A DNA stretch of 14,037 nt from an uncultured Desulfovibrio sp. (GCA_900546145.1 URBN01000042.1:1-14037); one strand, 5' to 3'. Shown: positions 6,936-13,780, counted from the stretch's first letter. The notes: a model not told the origin generated them from the letters alone. Numbers and translations are program-made.

Positions 6936-7910
6936 CTACTCCCTCACGCCCAGGAAGCGGAACATGGCGTCGTCATCGTCGTACCCGCATCCCTTCGTGG
7001 TCAGGTAGTTGCCGGTCATAATGCCGTTGGCGCCGGCGGCCAGAGCCCAGGAAGAACCGTCTCCCAGGGTGGGAAGGCGTCCGCCGCAGAGGATGACGTC
7101 CTTCTCCGGGCTGACGAGACGGGCAAGCGCCACGCAGCGCAGAGCCTCCCAGGGTTCCAGGAGCTTCTGGTGCTCCATGCGCGTGCCGGGCACGGGATCA
7201 AGGAGATTGACGGGCAGGGAGTCAACGCCGCATTCCTTCTCTGTCTCAAGAAGTTCCACGCGCTGTTCCCAGGTCTCACCGAGGCCGAAAATGCCGCAGC
7301 TGCATACGCGGAAGCCGGCGTCCCTGGCGTCCTTCAGCGTGGCGATATCCTGATCGTAATCGTGTGTGGTGCAGATGCTGGCGAAATGGCTGCGCGCCGT
7401 TTCGAGGTTGTGATGGATGGAGGTGAACCCGGCTTCCTTCAGACGGCGGAGCTTTTCCTTCGTCAGGATGCCGAGGGAGCCGCACAGGGCGATGTCCACC
7501 CTGTCACGGAGGATCCTGGCGGACTCGCAGAGGCTGTCGAGGTCACGGTCGGAAACGGTGGTGCCGCTTGTCACGATGCCGAACCTCTTCACGCCGTGGG
7601 CTGCCATTTCCTCCGCGTGTTTCAGGAGCACGTCCGTGCCCACAAGGCCGTACACGGGAGCGTCCGTATGATGAAAGGACGACTGGGCGCAGAAGGCGCA
7701 GTTTTCCGCGCAGCGTCCGGACTTGGCATTGATGATGGCGCAGGTAAAGACAGGGCCGGCGAAGCGCGCGCGGGCCAGTGCGGCGCAGGCGAAAATATCC
7801 GGGTTCGCGCCGCGCGGCAGCCTGGCCAGTTCCACGGCCTCGGCGGCGTTTTCAAGGGGAGCGGTGCCGGCGGCGATACGGGCCGCGGCTTTCTCAAGAA
7901 GCGTATGCAT
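6936..7910 (-). CDS. bioB: Biotin synthase, radical SAM, anaerobe-type ligand set
   Basis: A 324-residue radical-SAM enzyme that inserts sulfur into dethiobiotin, the last step of biotin synthesis. The SAM-cluster cysteines are C67, C71 and C74 in GRCAENCAFCAQSS; NHNLETA-like HHNLETA (167-173), GIFGLGETWEQR (206-217) and VNLLDPVPGT (234-243) are BioB signatures. Of the E. coli auxiliary-cluster ligands, Cys128 and Cys188 are kept (C143 in ALCGSLG, C203 in RVCSCG). Cys97 is Gly111 and Arg260 is Ile273, while extra cysteines appear at C205 and C275 (ILCGGR). I chose the ATG at 7908-7910: GAGG lies 9 bases upstream, and the promoter at 7961-7989 leaves a 40-odd-base leader. An ATG at 7941-7943 is possible but has a weak ribosome site. 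The longer frame from 8048 begins upstream of the promoter. The stop is 4 bases before bioDA. Confidence 0.92.
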   Translation of the reverse strand: MHTLLEKAAARIAAGTAPLENAAEAVELARLPRGANPDIFACAALARARFAGPVFTCAIINAKSGRCAENCAFCAQSSFHHTDAPVYGLVGTDVLLKHAEEMAAHGVKRFGIVTSGTTVSDRDLDSLCESARILRDRVDIALCGSLGILTKEKLRRLKEAGFTSIHHNLETARSHFASICTTHDYDQDIATLKDARDAGFRVCSCGIFGLGETWEQRVELLETEKECGVDSLPVNLLDPVPGTRMEHQKLLEPWEALRCVALARLVSPEKDVILCGGRLPTLGDGSSWALAAGANGIMTGNYLTTKGCGYDDDDAMFRFLGVRE

Positions 7911-7960
7911 TCCGACGTACCTCACAGGAGGCTTTGCCTCCATCTTTTCTGAAAGCCGGT

Positions 7961-7989
7961 ATTCTATGCATCGCAGAGAGCGCTGGCAA
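7961..7989 (-). promoter_or_regulatory. Sigma70-type promoter of the bioB operon
   Basis: On the - strand, TTGCCA (7984-7989) and TAGAAT (7961-7966) are separated by exactly 17 bases, each close to consensus. Transcription would start near 7954. A small dyad GCGCT-GGCA-AGCGC (7980-7993) overlaps the -35 and might be an operator. No classical BirA box (TTGTAAACC-type dyad) is visible. Confidence 0.65.
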
Positions 7990-7997
7990 GCGCCGCG

Positions 7998-8031
7998 CCC
8001 GCGGCCGGACCACCTGTTTCCCGGCCGCGGG
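7998..8031. repeat. 11-bp perfect inverted repeat between bioB and the TSUP genes
   Basis: CCCGCGGCCGG (7998-8008) and CCGGCCGCGGG (8021-8031) are perfect complements separated by 12 bases. The repeat lies immediately upstream of the bioB -35. Its right arm falls just before TATATT (8037-8042), a possible -10 for the rightward genes. The position, between divergent promoters, suits a shared regulator site better than a terminator. No U-tract follows on either strand. Confidence 0.5.
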
Positions 8032-8106
8032 TTGCCTATATTTCCCACGGGGGATACACCATCAGAGACGGAAGACGGAGGAAAAAACCATCACACGGGA
8101 TACACA

Positions 8107-8874
8107 ATGGACTTCATGAACATTCTCTCATCCCACTGGGTGGAGATCGGAACGGCCATGACCTGGTGCCTGGGCGGGTTTCTGTCCGGCGTGTGCGCCA
8201 TGGGCGCCGCGCTTTTCGCCGTGCCCGTCACGGCGCTCTTCCTGCCCATGCAGGACGCCATCCTCATCAGCTGCATGACGCTGCCCTTCATGGACATGGC
8301 CATGTCTCTCTTCCATCTGCGTTTTTGCCGCTGGAGGGCGCTCATTCCGCTCCTTCTCGCCTCCGTTCCGGGTTCCATTGCCGGACTCTGGGTCATCGCG
8401 AACTGCCCGGACCGCGTTCTCAACCTTATCGTGGGCATTGCCCTGCTGATTTTCCCCTTCTACACCATGCACGTGCATATCGAATCGCGGAAGGAAAACT
8501 GGAAAGCCGCCAGCATCGCCGGCTTCACGGCGGGCGTGCTCGGCACGTCGATTTCCTTTGACGGCCCGCCCGTGGGCGCCTACGCGGTCTACGCCGGCTG
8601 GCAGCCCCGCGTGATCCTCGGCACGCTGGGCGTCTTCTGGGTGGTGAGAGGAGCCTTCTCCTGGATTCTGCAGGGCGCGAGCGGCCTCTACACGTCACAC
8701 CTCCTGTCTCTCGCCTGCTGGTCCATTCCCGCCACAGTGCTGGGGCTTACCATCGCGTACCCCATCTCCACGCGGATCAGCGCGGAAGCTATGCGCAGGC
8801 TTCTCCTCATTCTGCTCTTCCTCTGCGGCATTTCCTGCCTTGTGAAGGCAGCCCGCCAGTTCGGCCTCTTCTAG
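8107..8874 (+). CDS. TSUP (TauE/SafE-like) membrane protein, first of a tandem pair
   Basis: A 255-residue inner-membrane protein with about eight hydrophobic segments, of the TSUP (sulfite exporter TauE/SafE) superfamily. Members move small sulfur or carbon anions such as sulfite, sulfoacetate or thiosulfate; the substrate here is unknown. The two internally similar halves begin at GGFLSGVCAMGAALFAVPVTALFLP (23-47) and GFTAGVLGTSISFDGPPVGAYAVY (139-162), the repeat structure typical of the family. The ATG at 8107 is the first good start: GGGA lies 6 bases upstream, while a better GGAGG (8077-8081) is 25 bases away and has no start codon after it. The frame is open far upstream, antisense to bioB, and that extension is not coding. 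It is followed after 9 bases by a paralogue. Confidence 0.82.
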   Translation: MDFMNILSSHWVEIGTAMTWCLGGFLSGVCAMGAALFAVPVTALFLPMQDAILISCMTLPFMDMAMSLFHLRFCRWRALIPLLLASVPGSIAGLWVIANCPDRVLNLIVGIALLIFPFYTMHVHIESRKENWKAASIAGFTAGVLGTSISFDGPPVGAYAVYAGWQPRVILGTLGVFWVVRGAFSWILQGASGLYTSHLLSLACWSIPATVLGLTIAYPISTRISAEAMRRLLLILLFLCGISCLVKAARQFGLF

Positions 8875-8883
8875 GATCCTGTT

Positions 8884-9615
8884 ATGGATACCGTTACCCT
8901 GGCCGTCTTCCTCTCCTGGCTCTGCGGCGGTTTCGTCGCCGGCGTGACCTCCATGGGCGCCGCGCTCTTCGCCGTGCCCATCACGGCCTTTTTCCTGCCT
9001 ATGCAGGACGCCGTGCTCTTAAGCTGTCTCTCCCTGCCGTTTATGATGACCGCCATAGTCGGTCTCAACGTGCGCGCCTGCCGCCTGAAATCCATTCTGC
9101 CGCTTCTGGCCGGCACGGTGCCGGGCTCTGTCGCCGGCCTGTGGATTCTCGAGGCGCTCCCCGACAGGACGCTCAGAATATGCGTGGGCCTTATTCTTGT
9201 TCTCTTTCCTGTCTGGCATCTGGCGGCCCGCATAAAACCGCGCGGCGAGAACTGGCGGGCCGCTCTGATCGCCGGCTTTCTTTCCGGCGTGCTCGGCACC
9301 TCTACGTCCTTCGACGGACCGCCGGCCGCGGCGTATGGCCTCTATGCGGGATGGCCTCCCAGAGTCATGCTCGGCACGCTGGGGCTTTACTATTTCCTCC
9401 GCAGCGCCTTTCAGTGTTTCCTGCAGGGGTATGCCGGCCTCTACACGGATACTGTCCTGCACTACGCCGTATGGTCCGCTTCCGCAGCCATTCTGGGTGT
9501 TATCCTCGCTCATCCCGTGGCCCGGCACCTCAGCATCGGCATGATGCGCCGCTTCCTGCTCACTGTTATCGGCCTCGGCGGTCTGTCCTGCCTGCTGAAG
9601 GCGCTCCTTGGATAG
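8884..9615 (+). CDS. TSUP (TauE/SafE-like) membrane protein, second of a tandem pair
   Basis: A 243-residue paralogue of the preceding gene, alignable along its whole length with roughly half the residues identical by eye: GGFVAGVTSMGAALFAVPITAFFLPMQDA (15-43), GSVAGLW (81-87), GVLGTSTSFDGPPAAAY (135-151), LGTLGLYYFLRSAF (163-176). About eight membrane segments are predicted. The start ATG is 9 bases after the first gene's stop, and its AGGA ribosome site overlaps that TAG, so the two are cotranscribed and probably arose by tandem duplication. They may form a two-protein transporter or differ in substrate. The gene ends at a hairpin shared with the convergent MFS gene. Confidence 0.82.
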   Translation: MDTVTLAVFLSWLCGGFVAGVTSMGAALFAVPITAFFLPMQDAVLLSCLSLPFMMTAIVGLNVRACRLKSILPLLAGTVPGSVAGLWILEALPDRTLRICVGLILVLFPVWHLAARIKPRGENWRAALIAGFLSGVLGTSTSFDGPPAAAYGLYAGWPPRVMLGTLGLYYFLRSAFQCFLQGYAGLYTDTVLHYAVWSASAAILGVILAHPVARHLSIGMMRRFLLTVIGLGGLSCLLKALLG

Positions 9616-9648
9616 AAAAAAAGCTCCCGGGGACTGATCCGGGAGCTT
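9616..9648 (-). terminator. Intrinsic terminator of the MFS gene
   Basis: AAGCTCCCGG (9621-9630) pairs perfectly with CCGGGAGCTT (9639-9648) around an 8-base loop. Read leftward it is followed by seven T (A at 9616-9622), a textbook intrinsic terminator for the gene ending at 9699. For the rightward TSUP genes the hairpin lies directly after the stop but has no U-tract. Confidence 0.85.
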
Positions 9649-9698
9649 CGGGTGCGTGCGGACGTTTCCGCGCGGCCATGATTTCTGAGGGAACAGGA

Positions 9699-11027
9699 CT
9701 ATTTTTCTCCGAGCATGGCTCTCGCGTTCACGCGGCCGGGTGAACTTTCGAAGAGGTGGTTGCCCACAAGGGAGAGCACGAGGGAGAAAGTTCCGCATAC
9801 GGAAGCGATGATGCCGAGAGGCATGGCGCTGAGCGGTCCGGCCAGGCCCGCCAGAGGCGACGTAATGGAGCCGAAGATGAAGACGGCCACGCCGAGGATG
9901 CCTGATGCCGCACCCGCGCCCACTGACTGGGAGCTGATGGCGAGAGTGAAGCTGCAGGTCATGGTGATGCCCTGCAGGCCCAGCATGACGAAAATGGAGA
10001 CGAGCATGGCCGTGGGCGACGGGGGAAGGAACCAGGCGACAGCGAGAACGGCGTAGCAGCCGAGCGCGTGGAGGACCTCGGACCAGGCCAGTATGCCGCG
10101 GTCACCGAAGCGCTTTGAGAGCAGGCCGGCAAGCAGGGTGAACAGCGTAATGCCGATGGCGTTGATGCCGAAGATGAAGCTGAAGCCCTCCACGGAAAAG
10201 CCGTAGATCTTCTGGAAGATGAAGGGCGAGGAGGAAATGTACGCGAAGAAGCCGCCCATGGTGAATCCCTGCTGACCGCAGTAGCAGAGAAAGGCGGACT
10301 GTCTGAAGAGGCGTCCCGCGTTTTTAAAGGAAGCTGCCACGCCGCCGGGCACGCGATCTCTGGGGGCCAGCGTTTCAGGCAGGATAAAGAAGCAGCTCAC
10401 AGTGAGAAAGACGCCGATGACCGTGAGGAGCCAGAACACGGCGCGCCAGCCCGCGGCGCCGGCCACGATGCCGCCGATGACAGGACCGAGGATGGGACCC
10501 ACGCTGTGGATGGCCATGAGGAGCGACATGAAGCGGGTAAGCGCGGAGCCCTGATACGAGTCGCAGCAGATGGCCCTCGCGAGGACAATGCCGCCTGCGC
10601 CGCCGAGGCCCATGCAGAAGCGGAGGGCCAGGAAGGAATAGCCGTCCTGCATGACGGAGCAGAGCCCTGAAGATACGGTGAAAAGGGCCAGCGAAAAGAT
10701 GAGCGGACCGCGGCGACCGCGTCCGTCGCTCACAGGCCCCATGAAGAGCTGCCCCAGAGCGAGCCCCAGCAGGCAGGCCGTGATGCTGGCCTGGGCGAAG
10801 GCCGTAGAGACGTTGAGGTCCTTCGCTATGTCCGGAAGAGCCGGCAGATACATATCCGTGCACAGGGGCCCGAAGGCCGTGCACAGAGCAAGGAGCAGGA
10901 TCGCGTAACAGCGGCGTACGGGTCCCATGGCCAGAAAGGGACGCAGGATGGCGCCGGCGTTATCCGTTCCGTGATGGGCAGGCTCCCCGGCTTTACCTTT
11001 TACCTGAAGTTTCTTGGGATCAGACAT
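9699..11027 (-). CDS. Bcr/CflA-type MFS drug exporter
   Basis: A 442-residue inner-membrane major facilitator protein with 12 predicted segments, of the Bcr/CflA (DHA1) drug:proton antiporter branch. DMYLPALPDIAKDL (58-71) after the first membrane segment is a hallmark of this branch, and GPVSDGRGRR (97-106) is MFS motif A in the TM2-TM3 loop. GPILGPVIGGIVA is motif C, the antiporter signature in TM5. Exported compounds cannot be predicted. I place the start at ATG 11025-11027, with GAGG 5 bases upstream; a TTG at 11040-11042 would add five residues but has no better ribosome site. The hydrophilic N-terminal 30 residues are longer than usual. A strong intrinsic terminator follows at 9616-9648. 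Confidence 0.88.
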   Translation of the reverse strand: MSDPKKLQVKGKAGEPAHHGTDNAGAILRPFLAMGPVRRCYAILLLALCTAFGPLCTDMYLPALPDIAKDLNVSTAFAQASITACLLGLALGQLFMGPVSDGRGRRGPLIFSLALFTVSSGLCSVMQDGYSFLALRFCMGLGGAGGIVLARAICCDSYQGSALTRFMSLLMAIHSVGPILGPVIGGIVAGAAGWRAVFWLLTVIGVFLTVSCFFILPETLAPRDRVPGGVAASFKNAGRLFRQSAFLCYCGQQGFTMGGFFAYISSSPFIFQKIYGFSVEGFSFIFGINAIGITLFTLLAGLLSKRFGDRGILAWSEVLHALGCYAVLAVAWFLPPSPTAMLVSIFVMLGLQGITMTCSFTLAISSQSVGAGAASGILGVAVFIFGSITSPLAGLAGPLSAMPLGIIASVCGTFSLVLSLVGNHLFESSPGRVNARAMLGEK

Positions 11028-11044
11028 GAATACCTCACACAACG

Positions 11045-11088
11045 GCCGTGAGGCGGACTCACGGCACGAACTTCACCCTGAAGTGAAG
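11045..11088. repeat. Two adjacent hairpins before the MFS gene
   Basis: GCCGTGAG/CTCACGGC (11045-11052 and 11058-11065, 5-base loop) and CTTCAC/GTGAAG (11071-11076 and 11083-11088, 6-base loop) fill most of the 69-base gap between the upstream membrane-protein gene and the MFS start. No T-run follows on the - strand, so a leader or processing structure is as likely as a terminator. Confidence 0.4.
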
Positions 11089-11096
11089 GGAAATTT

Positions 11097-12836
11097 CTAA
11101 TTCGCCGTCGGATGGCTGTCAAAACGGAGGGGGGCCTTCGCCAGGATCCAGTCGCTGTTCGCGTAGACCACGCGCCCGTCCATTTCCTTCATGGTGTCCG
11201 GAGTGTTGTACAGAAGGAGCCAGGAAGCCTTCCAGCGTGCCGCCGTTTCCAGGCTGATGCGCGCCTGTTCCGCGTCGAAGGGCATCCCTCTTCTACCGAA
11301 ACCTGACCATACGGCGGCGGGTGCTCCGCCGCGTCCGCGGGCCGCGTCACGGGCTGCCGTGCGCGCCTGCTGCTCAGCAAGCCAGGGACGCAGAAGGCGC
11401 ATGTCGCGGGCATAGTAGGCCATCCACCCATCCTTGTAGGTGGGCACGAGATGACGCATGGCAACGTAGCGCACGGAGAGTTCGCTTGTGTCCGTGTAGA
11501 CGAGCTCTCCTTCCCCGGAGCGCCTCTCAAGCTCGAACAGGGCATCCCGGCAGTTTTTTGAGCGTGTTATGAGGCGAGCTGTCTCCGGGCTGTCGAGGGA
11601 GGCCGCGCCGAGTGCGGAGGCTGTGAAATGCCGTGCTGCCAGCCACTGCATGTCCCGGGAGCAGAAGGCGAGGACGGCAAGCAGGATGACTGGAAGCGTC
11701 CTGCGCACCAGAGCGGGGAGATAACGCCAGAAACAGGAAAGACACAGAAAGCAGGACAGCCAGCAGAGGGGAATCAGAAAACGCGTGCCGCGGAAGAGAT
11801 CCTGGCTTACGTATTTATAGCCCATGCGACCGGCAAAGTTCATTTCCACGAAACACAGGGCGAGCATGCCGGCTATGCCGAGAAGGAAGCCCGGCAGAAG
11901 GCCGAGAAGATAATGCGCTTCAGGAGTGAGGCGCCAGGACATGCGCTTTGTCAGGAACCAGGCGGCGAGCCCGAAAGGCAGGAAGGCAGCGGGGAACGTG
12001 TAGCGCAGGAGAGCCCTGCCAAGAGAATTCCAGGGAGCAGCCCAGTCCTTTTCAGCGAGAAGTGTCCAGCACTGGTTTATCATTTCCAGGTCCGCGGACG
12101 AGAGTTTCCCGGCCATGCTGCCCATATGCGAAATGACGAGAGGCAGTGCGGGCGCGGCAAATGCCGCCGCGCAGAGGACAACAGTGAGGATATGACGGCC
12201 GAAGGAGAGTCTTCTGGGGGTAAGAAGAAAGGCCATGAGGAACATGGCCGCGCAGGTAATGGCGCTTAGGGAATGCACCTGAACCGAAAGGCCGATGCCG
12301 AAGAGGAGCACGGGACGCAGCCACACGCGCCTGAAAGCCAGAGTGCCGAGAAAGAGCCAGAGGGGATAGAAGAGTCCGGCGTAAAGAACCCTGGGGACAG
12401 GCTCGGAGTGCGTGGCGCCCCAGAACGTGCCAAAGCTCCAGTAAAAGGTGATGCTCATGCAGAGGCTGAAGAGGGCCGAAAGTCCGGCGCTCCGGAAAAG
12501 CCAGCGCCCAAGGGCGTAAAAGCAGACAAGGTGCAGGAAAATGGTGACTGCTCCGGCCCGGAAGATGCCATACGCCGCGTTCCCGTCATACGCGAACCAG
12601 TGCGCCATGCTCATGAAGAGGTTCGGGATGCCGGGATAAAGGGCGTAGGTAGGATAGAGGGGATCGCCCCGGGTGAGACCGGGACTGAGCCAGGACGCCA
12701 GTATCTGCGTGTAGTTCTGCAGGTCGCTGTCCATGCACACGCCGTCAGGCAGAATCATTTTGGTACCCGCGAGGGCGGCCAGACAGAAAAGGGCGGCACA
12801 GAGAACAAAGACGCAGTCAGCCGGACGGATGCGCAT
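11097..12836 (-). CDS. Polytopic membrane protein of unknown function, GT-C-like
   Basis: A 579-residue protein with roughly ten or more hydrophobic segments up to about residue 395, then a soluble tail of about 185 residues. The first segment (8-28) is followed by a loop with an acidic cluster, MDSDLQNYTQ (35-44), and a second loop carries WGATHSEPVPRVLY (139-152). An acidic residue pair after TM1 is typical of GT-C lipid-linked glycosyltransferases, but I cannot match a named family. DLFRGTRFLIPL (346-357) and the tail SKNCRDALFEL...VRYVAMRHLVPTYKDGW (425-471) recall the C-terminal region of DUF6798-type membrane proteins; this is tentative. GGAAGG lies 8 bases before the ATG. The next gene downstream is the MFS exporter, 69 bases away. 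Cell-surface glycan work is a guess only. Confidence 0.75.
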   Translation of the reverse strand: MRIRPADCVFVLCAALFCLAALAGTKMILPDGVCMDSDLQNYTQILASWLSPGLTRGDPLYPTYALYPGIPNLFMSMAHWFAYDGNAAYGIFRAGAVTIFLHLVCFYALGRWLFRSAGLSALFSLCMSITFYWSFGTFWGATHSEPVPRVLYAGLFYPLWLFLGTLAFRRVWLRPVLLFGIGLSVQVHSLSAITCAAMFLMAFLLTPRRLSFGRHILTVVLCAAAFAAPALPLVISHMGSMAGKLSSADLEMINQCWTLLAEKDWAAPWNSLGRALLRYTFPAAFLPFGLAAWFLTKRMSWRLTPEAHYLLGLLPGFLLGIAGMLALCFVEMNFAGRMGYKYVSQDLFRGTRFLIPLCWLSCFLCLSCFWRYLPALVRRTLPVILLAVLAFCSRDMQWLAARHFTASALGAASLDSPETARLITRSKNCRDALFELERRSGEGELVYTDTSELSVRYVAMRHLVPTYKDGWMAYYARDMRLLRPWLAEQQARTAARDAARGRGGAPAAVWSGFGRRGMPFDAEQARISLETAARWKASWLLLYNTPDTMKEMDGRVVYANSDWILAKAPLRFDSHPTAN

Positions 12837-13164
12837 CAGATATACCTTCCAGAAAAATATGGCAGCTGTTCCGGGAGGGGGAAAGAACAGCCTGCTTGTA
12901 CAGCCGTTCAGGTTGAAATTTTGTCTTTATGTTGTCAAACAAAAAACGGACAGGAACGGCAAAAGACGCGTGATACGCGGCTTTATCTTTTTCTGGAAGG
13001 TTTTCCACCGGGAAAACAGGCTTCCGCGCTGGTCTGCAGCCAGGGGAACAGAATGGGCAGGCTTCCCGGGAAAACGGAAAACAGCCCTGCCGGGCCCGGA
13101 CGCCAATTCCGGAAACCGGAATCTTTCTCTCTTCTGAAGAGAGAAAACAGAGGGGAGGGCTGCT
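12837..13164. other. Gene-free, hairpin-rich interval
   Basis: No convincing gene is present. The stretch should hold the promoter of the leftward membrane-protein gene: a perfect TTGACA occurs on the - strand at 12933-12938, but no good -10 stands 16-18 bases away. Short perfect dyads include GTTTTCC-ACCG-GGAAAAC (13000-13017), ATTCCGG-AAA-CCGGAAT (13106-13122) and TTTCTCTCTT-CTG-AAGAGAGAAA (13124-13146). The last two follow the small-gene pair and could form its transcription end. Confidence 0.5.
13106..13146. repeat. Two tandem perfect hairpins downstream of the small-gene pair
   Basis: A 7-bp stem with an AAA loop (13106-13122) is followed one base later by a 10-bp stem with a CTG loop (13124-13146). 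Both begin within 60 bases of the stop of the leftward 120-aa gene, so they may end its transcript. Neither has a U-tract on the - strand, so this is not a standard intrinsic terminator. Confidence 0.45.
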
Positions 13165-13527
13165 TCAGAGGCTGGCAGCAGAGTACCGGATGGTCGTGCA
13201 GAGGGCCATTCTGAACGGATCGCCGGAGAGGATGCCTCGCACTTCGATATCCAGGGCGTCCTCTCCGATACGGATGAAGCGGTATTCGTCATCATCCTGT
13301 CCGTTCAGAAACTTCTCGATGAATTCAACGCCTGGCCTGTTCTGGTACCACGCGACCCATTCCCAGTGCCAGAAACGCGCCCCGCTCTGTCTGTCCTGAA
13401 GTTCGGCATCAGGATGAAGCAGGAGTTCAAGGGACGCGTCGTCAAAGGAGAGGGCAGCGGCTTCGCGCCCGAGTCGCTCTGCCGCACTGCGGGAAAGGCA
13501 GAGCGCCACTTCTGAATGATACTCCAT
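13165..13527 (-). CDS. Hypothetical protein, 120 aa
   Basis: I do not recognise a named family. The protein is soluble and acidic, with no signal peptide or membrane segment. The first half is helical (SRSAAERLGREAAALSFDDASLELLL), then an aromatic cluster FWHWEWVAWYQN (52-63), then EYRFIRIGEDALDIEVRGI (81-99), which looks like paired beta strands with conserved-looking acidic positions. The style resembles small phage or plasmid accessory proteins, but that is impression only. The start is well supported: AGGAGG at 13535-13540 lies 7 bases before the ATG and overlaps the stop of the preceding 62-aa gene, so the two are translated as a pair. Confidence 0.7.
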   Translation of the reverse strand: MEYHSEVALCLSRSAAERLGREAAALSFDDASLELLLHPDAELQDRQSGARFWHWEWVAWYQNRPGVEFIEKFLNGQDDDEYRFIRIGEDALDIEVRGILSGDPFRMALCTTIRYSAASL

Positions 13528-13538
13528 ACAGTGTCCTC

Positions 13539-13727
13539 CTAAAGCCCGAGGGCATCACGGAAAGTATCCCGGTCCGGAACCCCGTACCATTTATCCTCGT
13601 CGTCATCTCCGTAAGAATCGGTATTTCTGAATCCCCGGAGCAGATATTCGTCGGATTCGTCCTGGCTCAGATAGTCATCGGCGAGACGGTTAACCATTTC
13701 ATTAAGAGTACGAAGTCTGGGTTTCAT
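13539..13727 (-). CDS. Small acidic hypothetical protein, 62 aa
   Basis: A short, strongly acidic protein of unknown function. Residues 1-27 are predicted helical (LRTLNEMVNRLADDYLSQDESD); the middle is rich in aspartate (DSYGDDDEDKWYG, 37-49), and it ends RDTFRDALGL. There is no cysteine cluster, HTH or membrane segment. AAGGAG lies 6 bases before the ATG. Its TAG overlaps the ribosome site of the 120-aa gene. A TATACT-like -10 lies about 55 bases upstream. Acidic small proteins sometimes act as antitoxins or anti-restriction proteins; there is no specific evidence for either here. Confidence 0.6.
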   Translation of the reverse strand: MKPRLRTLNEMVNRLADDYLSQDESDEYLLRGFRNTDSYGDDDEDKWYGVPDRDTFRDALGL

Positions 13728-13780
13728 AACGCGCTCCTTGCAGTTGAAGAAAAGGAAAACGGAAAAACCTGGACACGGAC

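Noticed and set aside
6095..7021. Long rightward open frames opposite bioDA and bioB
   Set aside because: They are complementary-strand shadows with no ribosome site and no recognisable domain, while the - strand encodes clear biotin enzymes.
7911..8048. N-terminal extension of BioB (start at 8048)
   Set aside because: The extra 46 residues (GNRWSGRGRGACQRS...) do not resemble BioB, and they begin upstream of the TTGCCA-N17-TAGAAT promoter.
7723..8106. N-terminal extension of the first TSUP protein
   Set aside because: The upstream open frame is antisense to bioB and then crosses the intergenic inverted repeat; the membrane protein proper starts at 8107.
7911..8106. BirA-type biotin operator
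   Set aside because: I looked for a TTGTAAACC/GGTTTACAA-like dyad and found none; the dyads present have a different sequence.
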